Source: Chitinophagaceae bacterium (GTDB lineage: Bacteria > Bacteroidota > Bacteroidia > Chitinophagales > Chitinophagaceae). Taken from it: DNA of 64,000 bases. A program made the translations under genes and the position numbers. The stretch is from positions 372,001 to 436,000 of the forward strand of contig JADKIE010000001.1 in assembly GCA_016721385.1 (NCBI GenBank), written 5' to 3'. The notes beneath the pieces were generated by a model. It worked only from the letters and a program-made list of their open reading frames with translations. It was not told the origin of the DNA and ran no database searches. This document shows, one piece after another, positions 8,616 through 19,667 of this stretch (the first letter of the stretch is position 1; every line of letters begins with the position of its first letter).

Positions 8616-10004
8616 TTAATAATACAACCAATCTGTAAGCAAGCCGGGGAATATCCCTAACAGAATTACAAGTATTGCAGTTACAACCAACATTGCTTTA
8701 AATGCCGGCGTAACATCTTCGGAAATGTTATCTGCAATAGCATCTTTAAAAAACATGGCTTGTATTATTTTAAAATAATAATAAGCGCTTATAGCTGCAC
8801 ATAGCACTGCAAGTATTACCAGCCATTTATAACTGCCAACTTCCATAGCTGCCATTAGCATATAAAATTTGCTTTGAAAGCCTGCTGTTAATGGCACACC
8901 TGTTAGCGATAATAAAAAGATTAATCCTGTTATTGCCAATACTGGTTGCTGTTTTACCAGTCCGTTAAAACCATCAATGGTATAATCTTTCATTTTTATT
9001 AAGATGGCAAATATACCTATGGTTGCAAGGCTGTAAGCTGCGGCATAAAGCACTATACCTTCTTTTGCTTTTTCATTTAATGCAAATATGGCAAACAGCA
9101 TAAACCCTGCCTGTGCAATACTGGAATAAGCCAGCATGCGCTTTACACTTTGCTGAAAAACTGCTGTTAAATTTCCCAATAGTAAAGTGGCGGCAGTAAT
9201 TATAACAATTAGTTTTTGCCATTGAGGTTGCAGTGTACCAAAGCCATTTTCGACCAAACGCACAAAGGCAAAAAAGCCTGCGGCTTTTACAATTGTAGCC
9301 ATAAAAGATGTGAAAACAGTAGGTGCTCCATCGTATACATCGGGTGTCCAAAAATGAAAAGGCACTGCCGATACTTTAAACGACATGGCTATTAATAAAA
9401 ACACCAAGCCAATTGCAATTAGTGGTGTCATTTTACCAGTACCAAAATTTAATTCACTTAAATTAAAAGTAGCCTGATGGTTGCCTCCGTAAATAAAAGC
9501 TATACCCATTAGCATTATACCTGTAGAAAAAGCGCCCATTAAAAAATACTTAAGTGCTGCTTCGTTACTTTTTAAATTTCGTTTATCGCTACCTGTTAAA
9601 ATATATAATGGAATAGATATTATTTCGATACCAATAAATAACATTAGCAACGAATTAAATGTAGCAGAAATAGCTACACCACAAAGTATAAAAAAGATAA
9701 GAGCAAAATACTCGGCAACATTGGAGCCTACTTTCTCCATATCTCTTCCACTCAATAAAAAATAAATTAATGTACAAAATAAAGCAACTGCAATAAAAGT
9801 AAGATTGAAACTGTTGGCAGCTAACATCCCTTTTGTATCAATTGCAAATAATGGCTCCTGAGTTAGTAATTCTCTCATATTGGCCAATAGAATACAAATA
9901 ACACCTGCAATTGCAAGATATTTTGGAAGTGTTTTGCTTTTGCTAAAAGCACCTACCATCATCATTATTATGCCACAAACTGCTGTTAAAATTATTGCGT
10001 TCAT
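8616..10004 (-). CDS. nuoN: NADH-quinone oxidoreductase subunit N
   Basis: NuoN is one of the three antiporter-like proton-pumping membrane subunits of complex I. The 462-residue intact protein has about 14 hydrophobic helices. The family core includes ALKYFLMGAFSTGIMLMGIAF, SFKVSAVPFHFWTPDVYDGAPT with the conserved lysine-bearing helix, and KRMLAYSSIAQAGFML. It is the last gene of the operon, 36 bp after nuoM. Confidence 0.96.
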   Translation of the reverse strand: MNAIILTAVCGIIMMMVGAFSKSKTLPKYLAIAGVICILLANMRELLTQEPLFAIDTKGMLAANSFNLTFIAVALFCTLIYFLLSGRDMEKVGSNVAEYFALIFFILCGVAISATFNSLLMLFIGIEIISIPLYILTGSDKRNLKSNEAALKYFLMGAFSTGIMLMGIAFIYGGNHQATFNLSELNFGTGKMTPLIAIGLVFLLIAMSFKVSAVPFHFWTPDVYDGAPTVFTSFMATIVKAAGFFAFVRLVENGFGTLQPQWQKLIVIITAATLLLGNLTAVFQQSVKRMLAYSSIAQAGFMLFAIFALNEKAKEGIVLYAAAYSLATIGIFAILIKMKDYTIDGFNGLVKQQPVLAITGLIFLLSLTGVPLTAGFQSKFYMLMAAMEVGSYKWLVILAVLCAAISAYYYFKIIQAMFFKDAIADNISEDVTPAFKAMLVVTAILVILLGIFPGLLTDWLYY

Positions 10005-10040
10005 ATTCCTCTATTCTCTTAATGAGAATGATTTGATTTA

Positions 10041-11527
10041 TTAGTTAAATTTTGTCATTATTGCCTGCACTCCACTCTTTGTTAGCTCTATCATTGGTTG
10101 AGGGTAAATACCCATCATAAAAATTAAAACTACTATTACACTTAAAATAATTTTTTCGTGTAATGCAATGTCATTTATTGCAGATGTTACTGCATTTACT
10201 TGTCCGTAAAATACTTTTTGCACCATATTTAAAGTATAAACAGCTGCCAGTATAATACTTAACCCTGCAACAACCGCATACCAATAACTAAATTTAAATA
10301 AGCCGCTAAATATCATAAACTCTCCTACAAATGCGTTGGTTAATGGCAAAGCAATATTTGCTAAGGCAATTATTACTAAAAAGATGGTTAGTACAGGTGC
10401 TTTTTGTGCGACACCACCTAATTGAGATATTTTACGTACGCCTGTTTTCTTTTCCAGCAAATCTATCACTATCCACAATCCAATTATATTAATACCATGA
10501 CTAAACATTTGCAGCATTACACCTTGCAAGCCCACTTCTGTTCGTGAAAAAATACCTGCACACATTAATCCAATATGAGCAATGGAAGAATATGCCACCA
10601 ATCTTTTTAAATCGTCTTGCTTAATAGCTATTAAGCTTGCATAAATCATTCCTACAACAGATAAACCAATTACAACATTATCAAATTTTATTGCTGCTGT
10701 TGGCAAAAGTGGCAATAGCCAACGAATGCAAGCAAACAAACCCATTTTTACCATTATACCACTAAGCACCATAGTTGTAGCTGTTGGTGCTTGCTCGTAA
10801 GCATCGGGCTGCCATGTATGAAAAGGAAAGATGGGCATTTTAATTGCAAAAGCAATAAAAAATAACCAAAACAAACCAATTTGATCGGCGGCAGTTAATT
10901 GTGCATTGTAAAACGCATTAATGGTAAAACTATGTACGCCTGCACTACCATCGTTGGTGTGTAAGTACACATAAATTATTCCTATCAACATTAACAAAGA
11001 GCCGGCAAAAGTGTACACAAAAAATTTGAACGTGGCTGGTATTCTTTTTTCGCCACCCCAACGGCTGCTTAAAAATAAACCGGTATAAGCGCCAACTCCC
11101 AAAAGAAATAAAATGTAAGTGCATCCATAGCCGTAAACACACCCATTAATCCGCTTTGAGCTAAAAGCATTAATCCGTAAAAATTCTTAGCATCTTTATA
11201 CTTATTATTATGTGTTGCTACAAAAATAATTGGGAATGATATTGCTGTGAGTAACGTTAAAATGCGCCCTAATCCATCCAGACCTAAAACAAAATGGCCA
11301 TTGTTCATATACTTTAAGGTATAGCTAGCAATATTTAATGCAGGATACTTTGTATTATCAGTATATAGCGAAATAACAAAAGTTATAGCTAATGTAACTA
11401 TGGAAGCTAATAATGCCCAAGATCTCCCTTTACTGTTATCTTTAAAAATAAAACATATTAAACCGGCTATTAGCGGAAACCAAACTAACAACTCAGGAAA
11501 TGTTATCCAAATATTTTGTGCGTTCAT
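10041..11527 (-). CDS. nuoM: NADH-quinone oxidoreductase subunit M (one indel)
   Basis: NuoM is a proton-pumping antiporter-like subunit. The N-terminal 152 residues and the following part are in different frames. A missing T near 11066, just after FFWELALIPVYF, causes the break, and restoring it reads on as LSSRWGGEKRIPATFKFF. Conserved elements are KMPIFPFHTWQPDAYEQAPT and KRLVAYSSIAHIGLM. Full length is about 495 residues, normal for NuoM. nuoL ends 7 bp upstream and nuoN follows. Confidence 0.93.
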
Positions 11528-11533
11528 ATTAAT

Positions 11534-13432
11534 TTACAAAAACAACTGAATGATAAATAAAACTAAAATTCCTAAAACCATTAATAATACATAAGTGCCT
11601 ATCTGTCCGCTTTGCAATAATCTTATTTGGCGACTACCATAATTTACAGCTTTGCCCACACCATTTACTAAACCATCAATTCCTTTTTTCTCTACTGTGT
11701 TATTAAATAAAGCAGCAATTGATTGCATTGGCTTTACAATTACTTTATTATACAACTCATCTACATACCATTTATTTTCGAACGTTTTTGCCAAGCCGGT
11801 ATTTTCTTTAGACTCAAAATTTTTGAACTTAAATTTTGCAAATAAAATTACCGCAACAATTAGCAAAACAGCACCACCCATTAACATATACTCTTGATTA
11901 TGCGATAAAGTTGTTGCATGTGTTTGATGAATTACAGGGGACAGGAATTGCGTTAAACTTTCGCCACCATTAAACACAGCAGGTACATTTACAAGGCCAC
12001 CGATTACGGATAACACTGCTAAAACAATTAAAGGAAGCGTCATTGCAGCCGGGCTTTCATGCACATGACTCCATTGTTTTTCTGTACCTCTGAATTTACC
12101 ATGAAATGTAAGAAACAATAACCTAAACATATAAAAAGCAGTGAGGCAAGCTGTAAATAATGCAATGCCATAAACTAATTTATTGTGTTCAAATGCGCCA
12201 ATTAAAATAGAATCTTTTGAGAAGAAACCACTCAAAGGCGGAATACCTGCTATTGCTAAACAACCTATAAAAAAAAGTAATGTAGGTTGTTTTCATTTTA
12301 GATTTTAGTCCACCCATATTGCGTATATCCTGCTCATGATGCATACCCATAATTACCGAGCCCGAGCCAAGGAATAACAATGCTTTAAAGAAAGCATGCG
12401 TCATTACATGAAATACTGCCGCCACATAATTACCTGTTCCTAATGCTAAAAACATAAAACCTAACTGACTAACGGTTGAGTATGCCAGTACTTTTTTAAT
12501 ATCGTTTTGCTTAAGTGCAATTGTAGCAGCTAATAATGCGGTAGCCAAGCCAACCCACATAATAATTTCTTGTGTTACGGGTGCCAAATTATATAATACG
12601 TTACTTCTTGCAATCATATAAATGCCCGCTGTAACCATTGTAGCAGCATGTATTAACGCACTAACAGGTGTTGGACCCGCCATTGCATCGGGGAGCCATG
12701 TAAACAATGGTATTTGTGCACTTTTACCAGTTGCACCAACAAAAAGTAATAATGTAATACCAATAACTAATGTAGAATTTTGGGCAGATAAAGCAGTTAT
12801 TTTTCCATTTGCAGGATTAAATAACTCCTCAAACGAAACTGTACCAAAAGCGTTTAATAACCAAAACAAGGCAAGTAAAAAACCTAAATCGCCAATGCGA
12901 TTCATAATAAAAGCTTTTTTAGCTGCGTTGGTATAATCCACATTTTTAAACCAATACCCTATTAATAAGTAAGAGCAAAGCCCTACTCCTTCCCATCCTA
13001 TAAATAAAATTAAATAATTACCCCCATCACCAACAACAACATAGAAAACACAAAAAGATTTAAGTAAGCAAAGTATTTTGCAAAATCTTTTGGCTCTTCT
13101 TCATGCATGTATGCTGTAGAATACACATGAATTAAAAAACCAACACCTGTAATTATTAATAAGAATAAAGAAGATAATGGATCTATCTGAAAATCGAAAC
13201 CTATTTTAAATGCCTTAATGTCAATTAAATTAAAATAGTGTGCCACATGCGTATTACCACCTTTTACGTTAAAGAACACATAAAGTGACACAAGGAAGGA
13301 AAATAAAATTACTCCGCTACCAATAATACCTGTCATTTTTTTAGACAAGAAATTTCTTCCCAAACCATTAATTAGAAAACCAATTAGCGGCAAAAAAGGA
13401 ATTATCCAAACTATTTGTAAAATATTGTTCAT
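11534..13432 (-). CDS. nuoL: NADH-quinone oxidoreductase subunit L (two indels)
   Basis: NuoL is the distal antiporter-like subunit with the long amphipathic lateral helix. It reads in three pieces. One G is missing in the G run near 13021 (LLVMG, then [22 protein letters not shown]). One T is missing near 12265 (TTYITFF, then [19 protein letters not shown]). Restored, it is about 632 residues with [27 protein letters not shown] and [17 protein letters not shown]-terminal lateral helix and anchor (about residues 520-632) are present. All conserved blocks are intact, so a working gene is expected. Confidence 0.93.
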
Positions 13433-13438
13433 ATTAAT

Positions 13439-13458
13439 AAGCTGAAAGCTGAAAGCTT
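13439..13458. repeat. AGCTGAA tandem between nuoL and nuoK
   Basis: AAGCTGAAAGCTGAAAGCTT is a 7-bp period repeat filling most of the nuoL/nuoK spacer and overlapping the 3' end of nuoK. It is one of several different short repeats in the gaps of this operon. Confidence 0.55.
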
Positions 13459-13789
13459 AGTTCTTCAATCTATTTAAAAAATTAACATCTACCGAATGCG
13501 TATTTCTATACATCATTACTATTATAGCCAAGCCAACTGCAACTTCTGCAGCGGCTACCACCATAATAAAAAACACAAAAATTTGTGCATTACTTACAAC
13601 CGCAGGGTTTGCAACACCTGCTGCCGAAACTGCATGCATTTTTGAAAATGCTACCAATAATAAATTAACCGCATTAAGCATTAACTCAATACACATAAAA
13701 ATTATTATTGCATTTCTTCGGGTTAGCACTCCTATTACCCCAATACTAAAAAGAGCAATTGCTAAACCTATGTACCATTTAATTTCCAT
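13457..13789 (-). CDS. nuoK: NADH-quinone oxidoreductase subunit K
   Basis: The 110-residue three-helix subunit begins [28 protein letters not shown]. It contains the two conserved membrane-embedded glutamates of the E-channel ([12 protein letters not shown] and [17 protein letters not shown]). It is normally directly after nuoJ, but here a secreted-protein gene separates them. Confidence 0.96.
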   Translation of the reverse strand: MEIKWYIGLAIALFSIGVIGVLTRRNAIIIFMCIELMLNAVNLLLVAFSKMHAVSAAGVANPAVVSNAQIFVFFIMVVAAAEVAVGLAIIVMMYRNTHSVDVNFLNRLKN

Positions 13790-13791
13790 AA

Positions 13792-14322
13792 TTATAACTT
13801 AACATATAATCCTACACCCATAGTTTGAGATGCAGGAGCTATTGAAAAAATATCTTTTATTTTATCTTTAACAACACCATTAAAAACATCTACCGCTTTG
13901 TAAGATGCCGCTTTAGTAAGGAATTTTACAAGTAAGCCCGAAGCGGCGGTGCTAACTGCCGCAATTAAAGGTTTTTGATAGTCTGATTTTATTGCCGATT
14001 TATCAATTGCTTTAATTGAGCTATATAATGCTACTGCACCTGCTGCATATTGAGCTACTCTGTAAACAGTTCTTCCGGTTTTAAAGGTGTTAAACAATTT
14101 ATTTGCTTTATCGTTTTTTTTAAGCCCGATGATTTCAGCAACTTTTGAAATTTTTGAAAAAGGCGTATTGCCTAATGAAAATTTTGGCGCAAAGCCTTTT
14201 TGTACATTAAGCACCTTGCCAAGTAATTGATCTACATTAATAATTTTATTTAAATCAATTTGAGCATTAGCAGTACTAAAAAAGCAAACAGTCATTAAAA
14301 ATACAACCGAAATTTTCTTCAT
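13792..14322 (-). CDS. Secreted hypothetical protein inserted between nuoJ and nuoK
   Basis: From [21 protein letters not shown], a clear signal peptide ending ANAQ, the protein is about 176 residues. The mature part has a lysine-rich segment, then a small-residue hydrophobic stretch ([16 protein letters not shown]) and another ([15 protein letters not shown]), and ends [10 protein letters not shown] longer start 14 codons upstream would overlap nuoJ and bury the signal peptide, so the inner methionine is preferred. It is 22 bp from nuoJ and 2 bp from nuoK, in the operon and on the same strand. I do not recognise a family, and it is not a complex I subunit. The C-terminal small hydrophobic regions could be membrane-associated. 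Confidence 0.8.
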   Translation of the reverse strand: MKKISVVFLMTVCFFSTANAQIDLNKIINVDQLLGKVLNVQKGFAPKFSLGNTPFSKISKVAEIIGLKKNDKANKLFNTFKTGRTVYRVAQYAAGAVALYSSIKAIDKSAIKSDYQKPLIAAVSTAASGLLVKFLTKAASYKAVDVFNGVVKDKIKDIFSIAPASQTMGVGLYVKL

Positions 14323-14344
14323 GTTTATTAATTTAAAGGTTAAT

Positions 14345-14848
14345 TTATTGTTCTTTTTTACCAATTACCACAGCGCCAATCATGGCACTTAAAAATAAAA
14401 CACTGCTTATTTCAAAAGGCAAAACAAAATCGTTAAACAACGTTTTGCCCAAAACTTTTATTAGTCCGTAATTGCCTCCGCCCATTTGTGTAATATTATT
14501 TACACCTGCCGATTTATTTAATGCAGCAGTTAGTACCAAGAATAAACATCCTCCGGCAATTACACCTGCAAATTGCATGGTTCTGTTTTTCTGTGGCTCC
14601 GTTTCGGCATTTAAATTCATAAGCATTACCACAAAAAGAAACAAAACCATAATTGCACCTGCATAAACTATAATATTTACAATTGCCAAAAACTGTGCGT
14701 TTAATAAAATATAATGGCCGGATATTGCAAAGAAGGTAACAATTAAATAAAGTATACTATGCACAGGGCTTTTTGCAGTAATTACCATTAACGCACTACC
14801 AATTGCCATTGCAGATAAAAGCCAAAATAATATTTGTGTTATATTCAT
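14345..14848 (-). CDS. nuoJ: NADH-quinone oxidoreductase subunit J
   Basis: The 167-residue membrane subunit has five predicted helices. The conserved third-helix region reads AQFLAIVNIIVYAGAIMVLFLFVVMLMNL, including the YAGAI pi-bulge tyrosine-glycine motif. It lies 3 bp downstream of nuoI, so translation is probably coupled. No frame break was seen. Confidence 0.96.
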   Translation of the reverse strand: MNITQILFWLLSAMAIGSALMVITAKSPVHSILYLIVTFFAISGHYILLNAQFLAIVNIIVYAGAIMVLFLFVVMLMNLNAETEPQKNRTMQFAGVIAGGCLFLVLTAALNKSAGVNNITQMGGGNYGLIKVLGKTLFNDFVLPFEISSVLFLSAMIGAVVIGKKEQ

Positions 14849-14851
14849 TGA

Positions 14852-15402
14852 TTAATTAAATGTTTGTTTTATTTTATTTCCTTTTGCCTTAGCATATGCC
14901 TCCGGTTCGGTTATTGGGTGAGGTATTAAAAGTTCCTCTTTTTTATAAATGAATTGTTTACGTTGATAATCGGCCGGCGCAAATGTTTCACTTAAATAAA
15001 TAGCATCTTTAGGGCAAGCATCTTCACATAAGCCGCAAAAAATACAGCGCAGCATATTTATTTCGTATTTAGCAGCGTACTTTTCTTCCCGGTATAAATT
15101 CTCTTCCCTGCTTTTCTTTCGGCGGCTTCCATTGTTATTGCTTCGGCAGGGCAAGCTACTGCACACAAGCCACATGCTGTACAATTTTCTCTGCCTTCTT
15201 CATCTCTGTTTAAAATATGTAATCCTCTAAAAACCGGACTAAAAGGCCGTGTTTTTTCGGGATAATTAATTGTAGGCCTTTTTTTAAACATGTGGCCAAA
15301 TGTAATCATCATCCCCTTTGCAATAGCAGGCAAATACATTTTTTCTAAAAGGCTCATCGGCTTTCTATCCACCTGTTTTACTCTGTTTGTTAATGCTTGC
15401 AT
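14852..15402 (-). CDS. nuoI: NADH-quinone oxidoreductase subunit I (one indel)
   Basis: NuoI carries clusters N6a and N6b on the hydrophilic arm. The two ferredoxin motifs are CTACGLCAVACP and CIFCGLCEDACP, each giving three cysteines plus the distal one. A missing G near 15107 splits the gene between the motifs; restored, it reads ERKAGEENLYREEKYAAKYEINMLRC. Length is about 183 residues, normal for the family. The start at MQALTNRVKQ follows a nuoH spacer of 32 bp. Confidence 0.94.
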
Positions 15403-15434
15403 ATTTATAAAAACCCTTTACGGTTATAAATTAA

Positions 15435-16480
15435 TTATTTATTAAAATACAATACTACTGCGCCGGTTATCAACATATTTATTAATGCCAATGGAATTAA
15501 AACTGCCATCCCAAGCGCATTAGCTGATCGTATCTAAAACGAGGTATTGTCCAACGCACCCACATAAAGAAAAACAAAAATGCCACCACTTTTGCCATTA
15601 AAGCACCGATACCAATCAGCGCTGCAACATTGGGCGAAAAATTAGCTTCATTTACAAAGGGACAATCGTAACCACCAAAAAACAAGGTAGCCATAATTGT
15701 GCTGCTTACAAACATATTAATATACTCGGCAAACAAATAAAAGCCCAGTTTCATGCTGGAGTATTCTGTATGGTAGCCCCCAATTAATTCACTTTCTGCT
15801 TCGGGTAAATCAAATGGTGTACGATTGCATTCTGCAAATGCACAAATTAAAAATATTAAAAACCCAAGTGGCTGTTTTGCTACATTCCACCAACCACTTT
15901 GTTGTTGCAAAACCATTTCTTTTAAACTTAAATTACCTGTTACCATTATAAGAGCAATTAATGAAATACCCATTGCTAACTCGTAACTGATAATTTGCGA
16001 TGCAGCTCTTAAGCCACCCATTAAAGAGTATTTGTTATTACTTGCCCAGCTACCAATCATTATGCCATATACACCTAAACTAACTACCCCAAAAACATAT
16101 AAAATACCTACATCAATGTCTGCAATTTGTAAAGAAATATCTCTATCAAATAAATGAATTTTATCGCCCCATGGAATTACAGCGCTTGTCATTACAGCAG
16201 TAAGCATTGCCAATGATGGTCCAAGTATAAATAAAAATTTACTTGAAAAATCAGGTATGATTTCTTCTTTAAAAAAAAGTTTTATTCCATCTGCAACAGG
16301 TTGCAGTAAACCAAACGGGCCGGCCCTGTTTGGGCCACGTCTATCTTGCAAAATAGCAGCTACCTTACGTTCGGCATAAGTAGCATACATGGCAATAAGT
16401 AATGAAGCCATTACTACTACTACTACCAGTATTAGTTTTTCTACTATTAAAGGAAAGTCTAAAGCTAAAAGCATATTCAC
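15435..16480 (-). CDS. nuoH: NADH-quinone oxidoreductase subunit H (one indel near the end)
   Basis: NuoH helps form the quinone-binding chamber. Conserved motifs include ERKVAAILQDRRGPNRAGPFGLLQPVADGIKL, CAFAECNRTPFDLPEAESELIGGYHTEYSSMKLG and VRWTIPRFRYDQLMRLGW. The first frame stops at 15497. A single missing base (probably G after GW) restores the last helix, VLIPLALINMLITGAVVLYFNK, ending at 15435, for about 348 residues, the family length. The frame break is therefore probably an error and not a natural truncation. Confidence 0.93.
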
Positions 16481-16521
16481 TATTATCTCTAAAGAGACTT
16501 TTATTTATTTAAATAATTTTG

Positions 16522-16573
16522 GTTGTCAACATTTGTCCGTTCTTCAATTTCAATGGCGTCGCACTCTTATACA
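16522..16573 (+). repeat. 52-bp dispersed element, copy A (nuoG/nuoH gap)
   Basis: It shares GGCGTCGCACTCTT and the trailing ACAACAT with the copy at 56037, and TTTGT at positions 11-15 with the copy at 19121. It is the most divergent of the five copies at its 5' end (GTTGTCAACA). Confidence 0.75.
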
Positions 16574-16593
16574 ACATCTATTTAATCATCTTT

Positions 16594-17645
16594 TTATTTC
16601 CGTTTATTTACACCACTTTCATCATGTATATCCATCAATAATTTTGGATTTCGTCCACTTAAAACTTTTGAAATAGTTTCTTGCGGCGTAACCAAATTAT
16701 TATAATGTCCTTGTGATATTACAGAATGACGGTTAATTTTTGTTGGGCCTTCAATTTCCCAATCGCTTGTTTTCTTTTTATCAAAGCGACAAGTGTTGCA
16801 AATCCAACCTGTTTTGCCCTCGTAGCTTTGTACTTCTCCCCACTCATCTTTACGGGCAGTAACCCTGTACACATCATTTCCCCTTAACCATAAAGTTACT
16901 TTGCCACAGCATTTTGGATTATCACAATTTCTGTGTGCATCTACCGGTTTGGTAAACCAAACCCTGTTTTTAAAACGGAATGTTTTATCTGTTAATGCAC
17001 CTACCGGGCAAACATCAATCATATTGCCACTAAAATCGTTGTCAATTGCTTTGGAAATATAGGTTGATATTTCTGCATGATCGCCTCTATCTAAAACACC
17101 ATGCACTCGTCCATCGGTAATTTGATTAGCAACATAAGTGCAGCGATAACAAAGTATGCACCTCGTCATGTGTAATTGAATGTAAGGGCCAATGTCTTCT
17201 CTTTCGAAAGTTCTTCTTTTAAATTCGTAACGTGTGCCTGCCTTACCATGTTCGTATCCTAAATCTTGCAAATGGCATTCGCCGGCCTGATCACAAATCG
17301 GGCAATCTAACGGATGATTTAATAATAAAATTCCACTACACCTGCTCTTGCGTCTGCTACTTTATCGCTGGTAATATTTTTAACTTCCATACCATCCATA
17401 ACGCCTGTACGGCAACTGGCAACCAGCTTTGGCATTGGCCTAGGATCTTTTTCGCTTCCCTTACTTACTTCTACCAAACAGGTACGACATTTACCGCCAC
17501 TACCCTGCAGTTTGCTGTAATAGCACATGGCAGGCGGTGTAACATCTCCGCCAATTTGCCTTGCAGCTTGTAATATTGTTGTGCCCGGTACAACATCAAT
17601 GGTAATGTTGTCGATGGTTACTTTTATGGTTTGTTGTTCGCTCAT
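16594..17645 (-). CDS. nuoG: NADH-quinone oxidoreductase subunit G, short form (one indel)
   Basis: This NuoG carries the [2Fe-2S] motif (CYYSKLQGSGGKCRTC and SCRTG), the HxxxC cluster region (HPLDCPICDQAGEC) and the [4Fe-4S] motif CILCYRC with the distal VCPVGAL. It then has the start of the molybdopterin-type domain with another cysteine set (CDNPKCCGK, CNTC). It stops at about 350 residues, without the long inactive catalytic domain seen in E. coli; short NuoG is usual in Bacteroidota. A missing T near 17323 breaks the frame after VVEF; restored, it reads VVEFLLLNHPLDCP. Confidence 0.93.
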
Positions 17646-17671
17646 ACCCCAAACCCCTGATGGGGCTTTTA
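17646..17671 (-). repeat. CCCC-AUCA-GGGG leader repeat before nuoG
   Basis: On the transcript it forms a hairpin (AAGCCCCATCAGGGGTTTGG) ending one or two bases before the nuoG ATG. A close relative sits in the same place before nuoF. Confidence 0.6.
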
Positions 17672-17716
17672 AAAATTAAAATTATTTATACTCCTTTCTC
17701 TTATTAAAAATCATTT

Positions 17717-19073
17717 TTACATAGCTACGGGCACATGTATTGTATCTGCATAACCTGCTAATCCGTAATTTTTTCGTAAACACTCATCCGGATTATTCAC
17801 ATGCCATTCAAACTCATCTCTAAAATGCCTGATGGCTGCTGCAACCGGCCAAGCCGCTGCATCGCCCAATGGACAAATGGTATTGCCTTCAATCTTTCTT
17901 TGAATATCCCACAACAAATCTATGTCACTTATTTTCCTTTACCATTTTCAATATTCAACAATATTTTTCCATCCATCCTGTACCCTCACGGCAAGGGCTA
18001 CACTGTCCACAACTTTCGTGGCGGTAAAACCTTGCTAAAGTATAGGTGTGTTTTACCACACATTGATCCTCATCCAACACAATAAAACCTCCGCTTCCCA
18101 TCATACTTCCTGTTGCAAAGCCTCCATCGCTAAGGCTTTCGTAGTTCATTAATCGCTTTTCTCCTTTTGCAGTAGTAAGCAATAAATTAGCAGGTAAAAT
18201 GGGCACAGATGAACCGCCGGGAATACAAGCTTTTAATCGTTTTTTATTTTTTATGCCACCACACCATTCGTCGCTGTAAATAAATTCCTCTACACTAATG
18301 GTCATATCTATTTCGTAAACTCCCGGTTTGTTTATATTACCACAAGCACTAATTAATTTTGTTCCTGTGCTTTTCCCTATGCCAATTTTTGCATATTCCT
18401 CTCCGCCTTCATTTATTATTGGTACAACTGCAGCAATTGTTTCTACATTATTTACAACAGTTGGCCTTTGCCAAACGCCTTGCACTGCCGGGAAAGGTGG
18501 CTTAATTCTTGGATTACCTCTTTTGCCTTCCAGGCTTTCTATCAATGCCGTTTCTTCACCGCATATATAAGCACCGGCACCACGTTGTACATAAATTTCG
18601 CAATCGAAGCCACTACCTAAAATATTTTTCCCTAACCAACCATTATTTTTTGCTTCGGCAATTGCCTGTTCTAAAATATCTACAATCCATGCATACTCAC
18701 CTCGTATATAAATATAGCTAACATTACTACCAAGTGCAAACGAAGAAACAATCATTCCTTCAATTAACAAATGCGGAATAAATTCCATCAAATACCTATC
18801 CTTAAATGTACCTGGCTCACTTTCATCGGCATTTACAACCAAATGCCTTGGTACGCCTTCGGGCTTGGCAATAAAACTCCATTTCATCCCCGTAGGAAAA
18901 CCTGCACCACCACGGCCACGTAACCCACTTTTTTTAACTTCTTCAACAATGGCATCTGTGCTCATTGTTTTTAAAGCTTTTTCCACACTTCGGTAGCCAC
19001 CCTCACGGCGATACACATCATACAATCGTATGTTTTCAATGTGTGCTTTTTCTAATAATAATTTTCTTGACAT
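17717..19073 (-). CDS. nuoF: NADH-quinone oxidoreductase subunit F (two indels near the end)
   Basis: NuoF is the NADH-oxidising flavoprotein. The FMN/NADH region reads [20 protein letters not shown], followed by [13 protein letters not shown] and [22 protein letters not shown]. The N3 cluster motif is [15 protein letters not shown], with the distal cysteine in [14 protein letters not shown]. Two A bases are missing in A runs near 17957 and 17933 (WMEKI, then [15 protein letters not shown]). Restored length is about 452 residues. Nothing suggests loss of function. The start follows a conserved leader hairpin. Confidence 0.94.
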
Positions 19074-19101
19074 ATACCCAAACCCCTAAAGGGCTTTAAT
19101 T
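19074..19101 (-). repeat. CCCTTTAGGGG leader repeat before nuoF
   Basis: The transcript reads TTAAAGCCCTTTAGGGGTTT and continues to the ATG. It forms a CCC/GGG hairpin directly before the start codon and matches the copy before nuoG in sequence and position. Confidence 0.6.
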
Positions 19102-19120
19102 ATGTTTTGTTATTTATTTT

Positions 19121-19172
19121 GTTACTATCATTTGTTCATTAATCATCTGCATTGGCGTCGCACTCTTGTACA
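19121..19172 (+). repeat. 52-bp dispersed element, copy B (upstream of nuoF)
   Basis: It begins GTTACTATCATTTGT and ends ATTGGCGTCGCACTCTTG followed by TACA. It aligns without gaps to copy A and with a one-base gap to copy D. Confidence 0.8.
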
Positions 19173-19238
19173 TTAAATCTTTATTCATCTTTTATCTTAG
19201 CGTATGTTGTTGGCCGGCGATCAACAACGGCATAAAGT

Positions 19239-19667
19239 TTAGTTCCCTTTAATAGCCTGCCTTCCAAACAACACCCAACGCTTTCCTTTCTTAATCCACA
19301 CTTCATATACTTTTAAGTGGTAGTTGTTCTTTATATCACCATTTACCGTTGCCGTAATATCTGCTATAAATCGAACGTTAGCAACATTCTCATTCATTAA
19401 TACAACTATACTGTCTTCTTTATAACTTTCATAACTTATCTTACCAGTTTCAAAATCTTTAATTAAATCTGTTTTTGTTTGTATCCAACCATTGCTATGT
19501 CCGTAACTTAATGCCTTATCAGTTTGTTGGTTTATAGAAACAGTATTCTTTTTTACCAACGCCTGGTGAAATTCTTTTACGGTTGTTATTAGCTTTTGCT
19601 CATCCGTTGTTTGTGCAAAGTTTACATTCACCAACAACATCCATAATATTGTAAGAACTAATTTCAT
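19239..19667 (-). CDS. Secreted NTF2-like (DUF4440-type) protein inside the nuo operon
   Basis: The 142-residue protein has a signal peptide (MKLVLTILWMLLVNVNFAQ). Its cone-fold-like domain has the pattern of nuclear-transport-factor-2 / DUF4440 proteins: an amphipathic helix TVKEFHQALVKKNTVSINQQTDKAL, then YGHSNGWIQTKTDLIKDFETG, then strands ending KVYEVWIKKGKRWVLFGRQA. It is encoded between nuoE and nuoF, overlapping the nuoE stop by one base (TAATG), which suggests coupled translation. It is not a complex I subunit, and its function is unknown. NTF2-like folds can be enzymes or binding proteins. Confidence 0.78.
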   Translation of the reverse strand: MKLVLTILWMLLVNVNFAQTTDEQKLITTVKEFHQALVKKNTVSINQQTDKALSYGHSNGWIQTKTDLIKDFETGKISYESYKEDSIVVLMNENVANVRFIADITATVNGDIKNNYHLKVYEVWIKKGKRWVLFGRQAIKGN

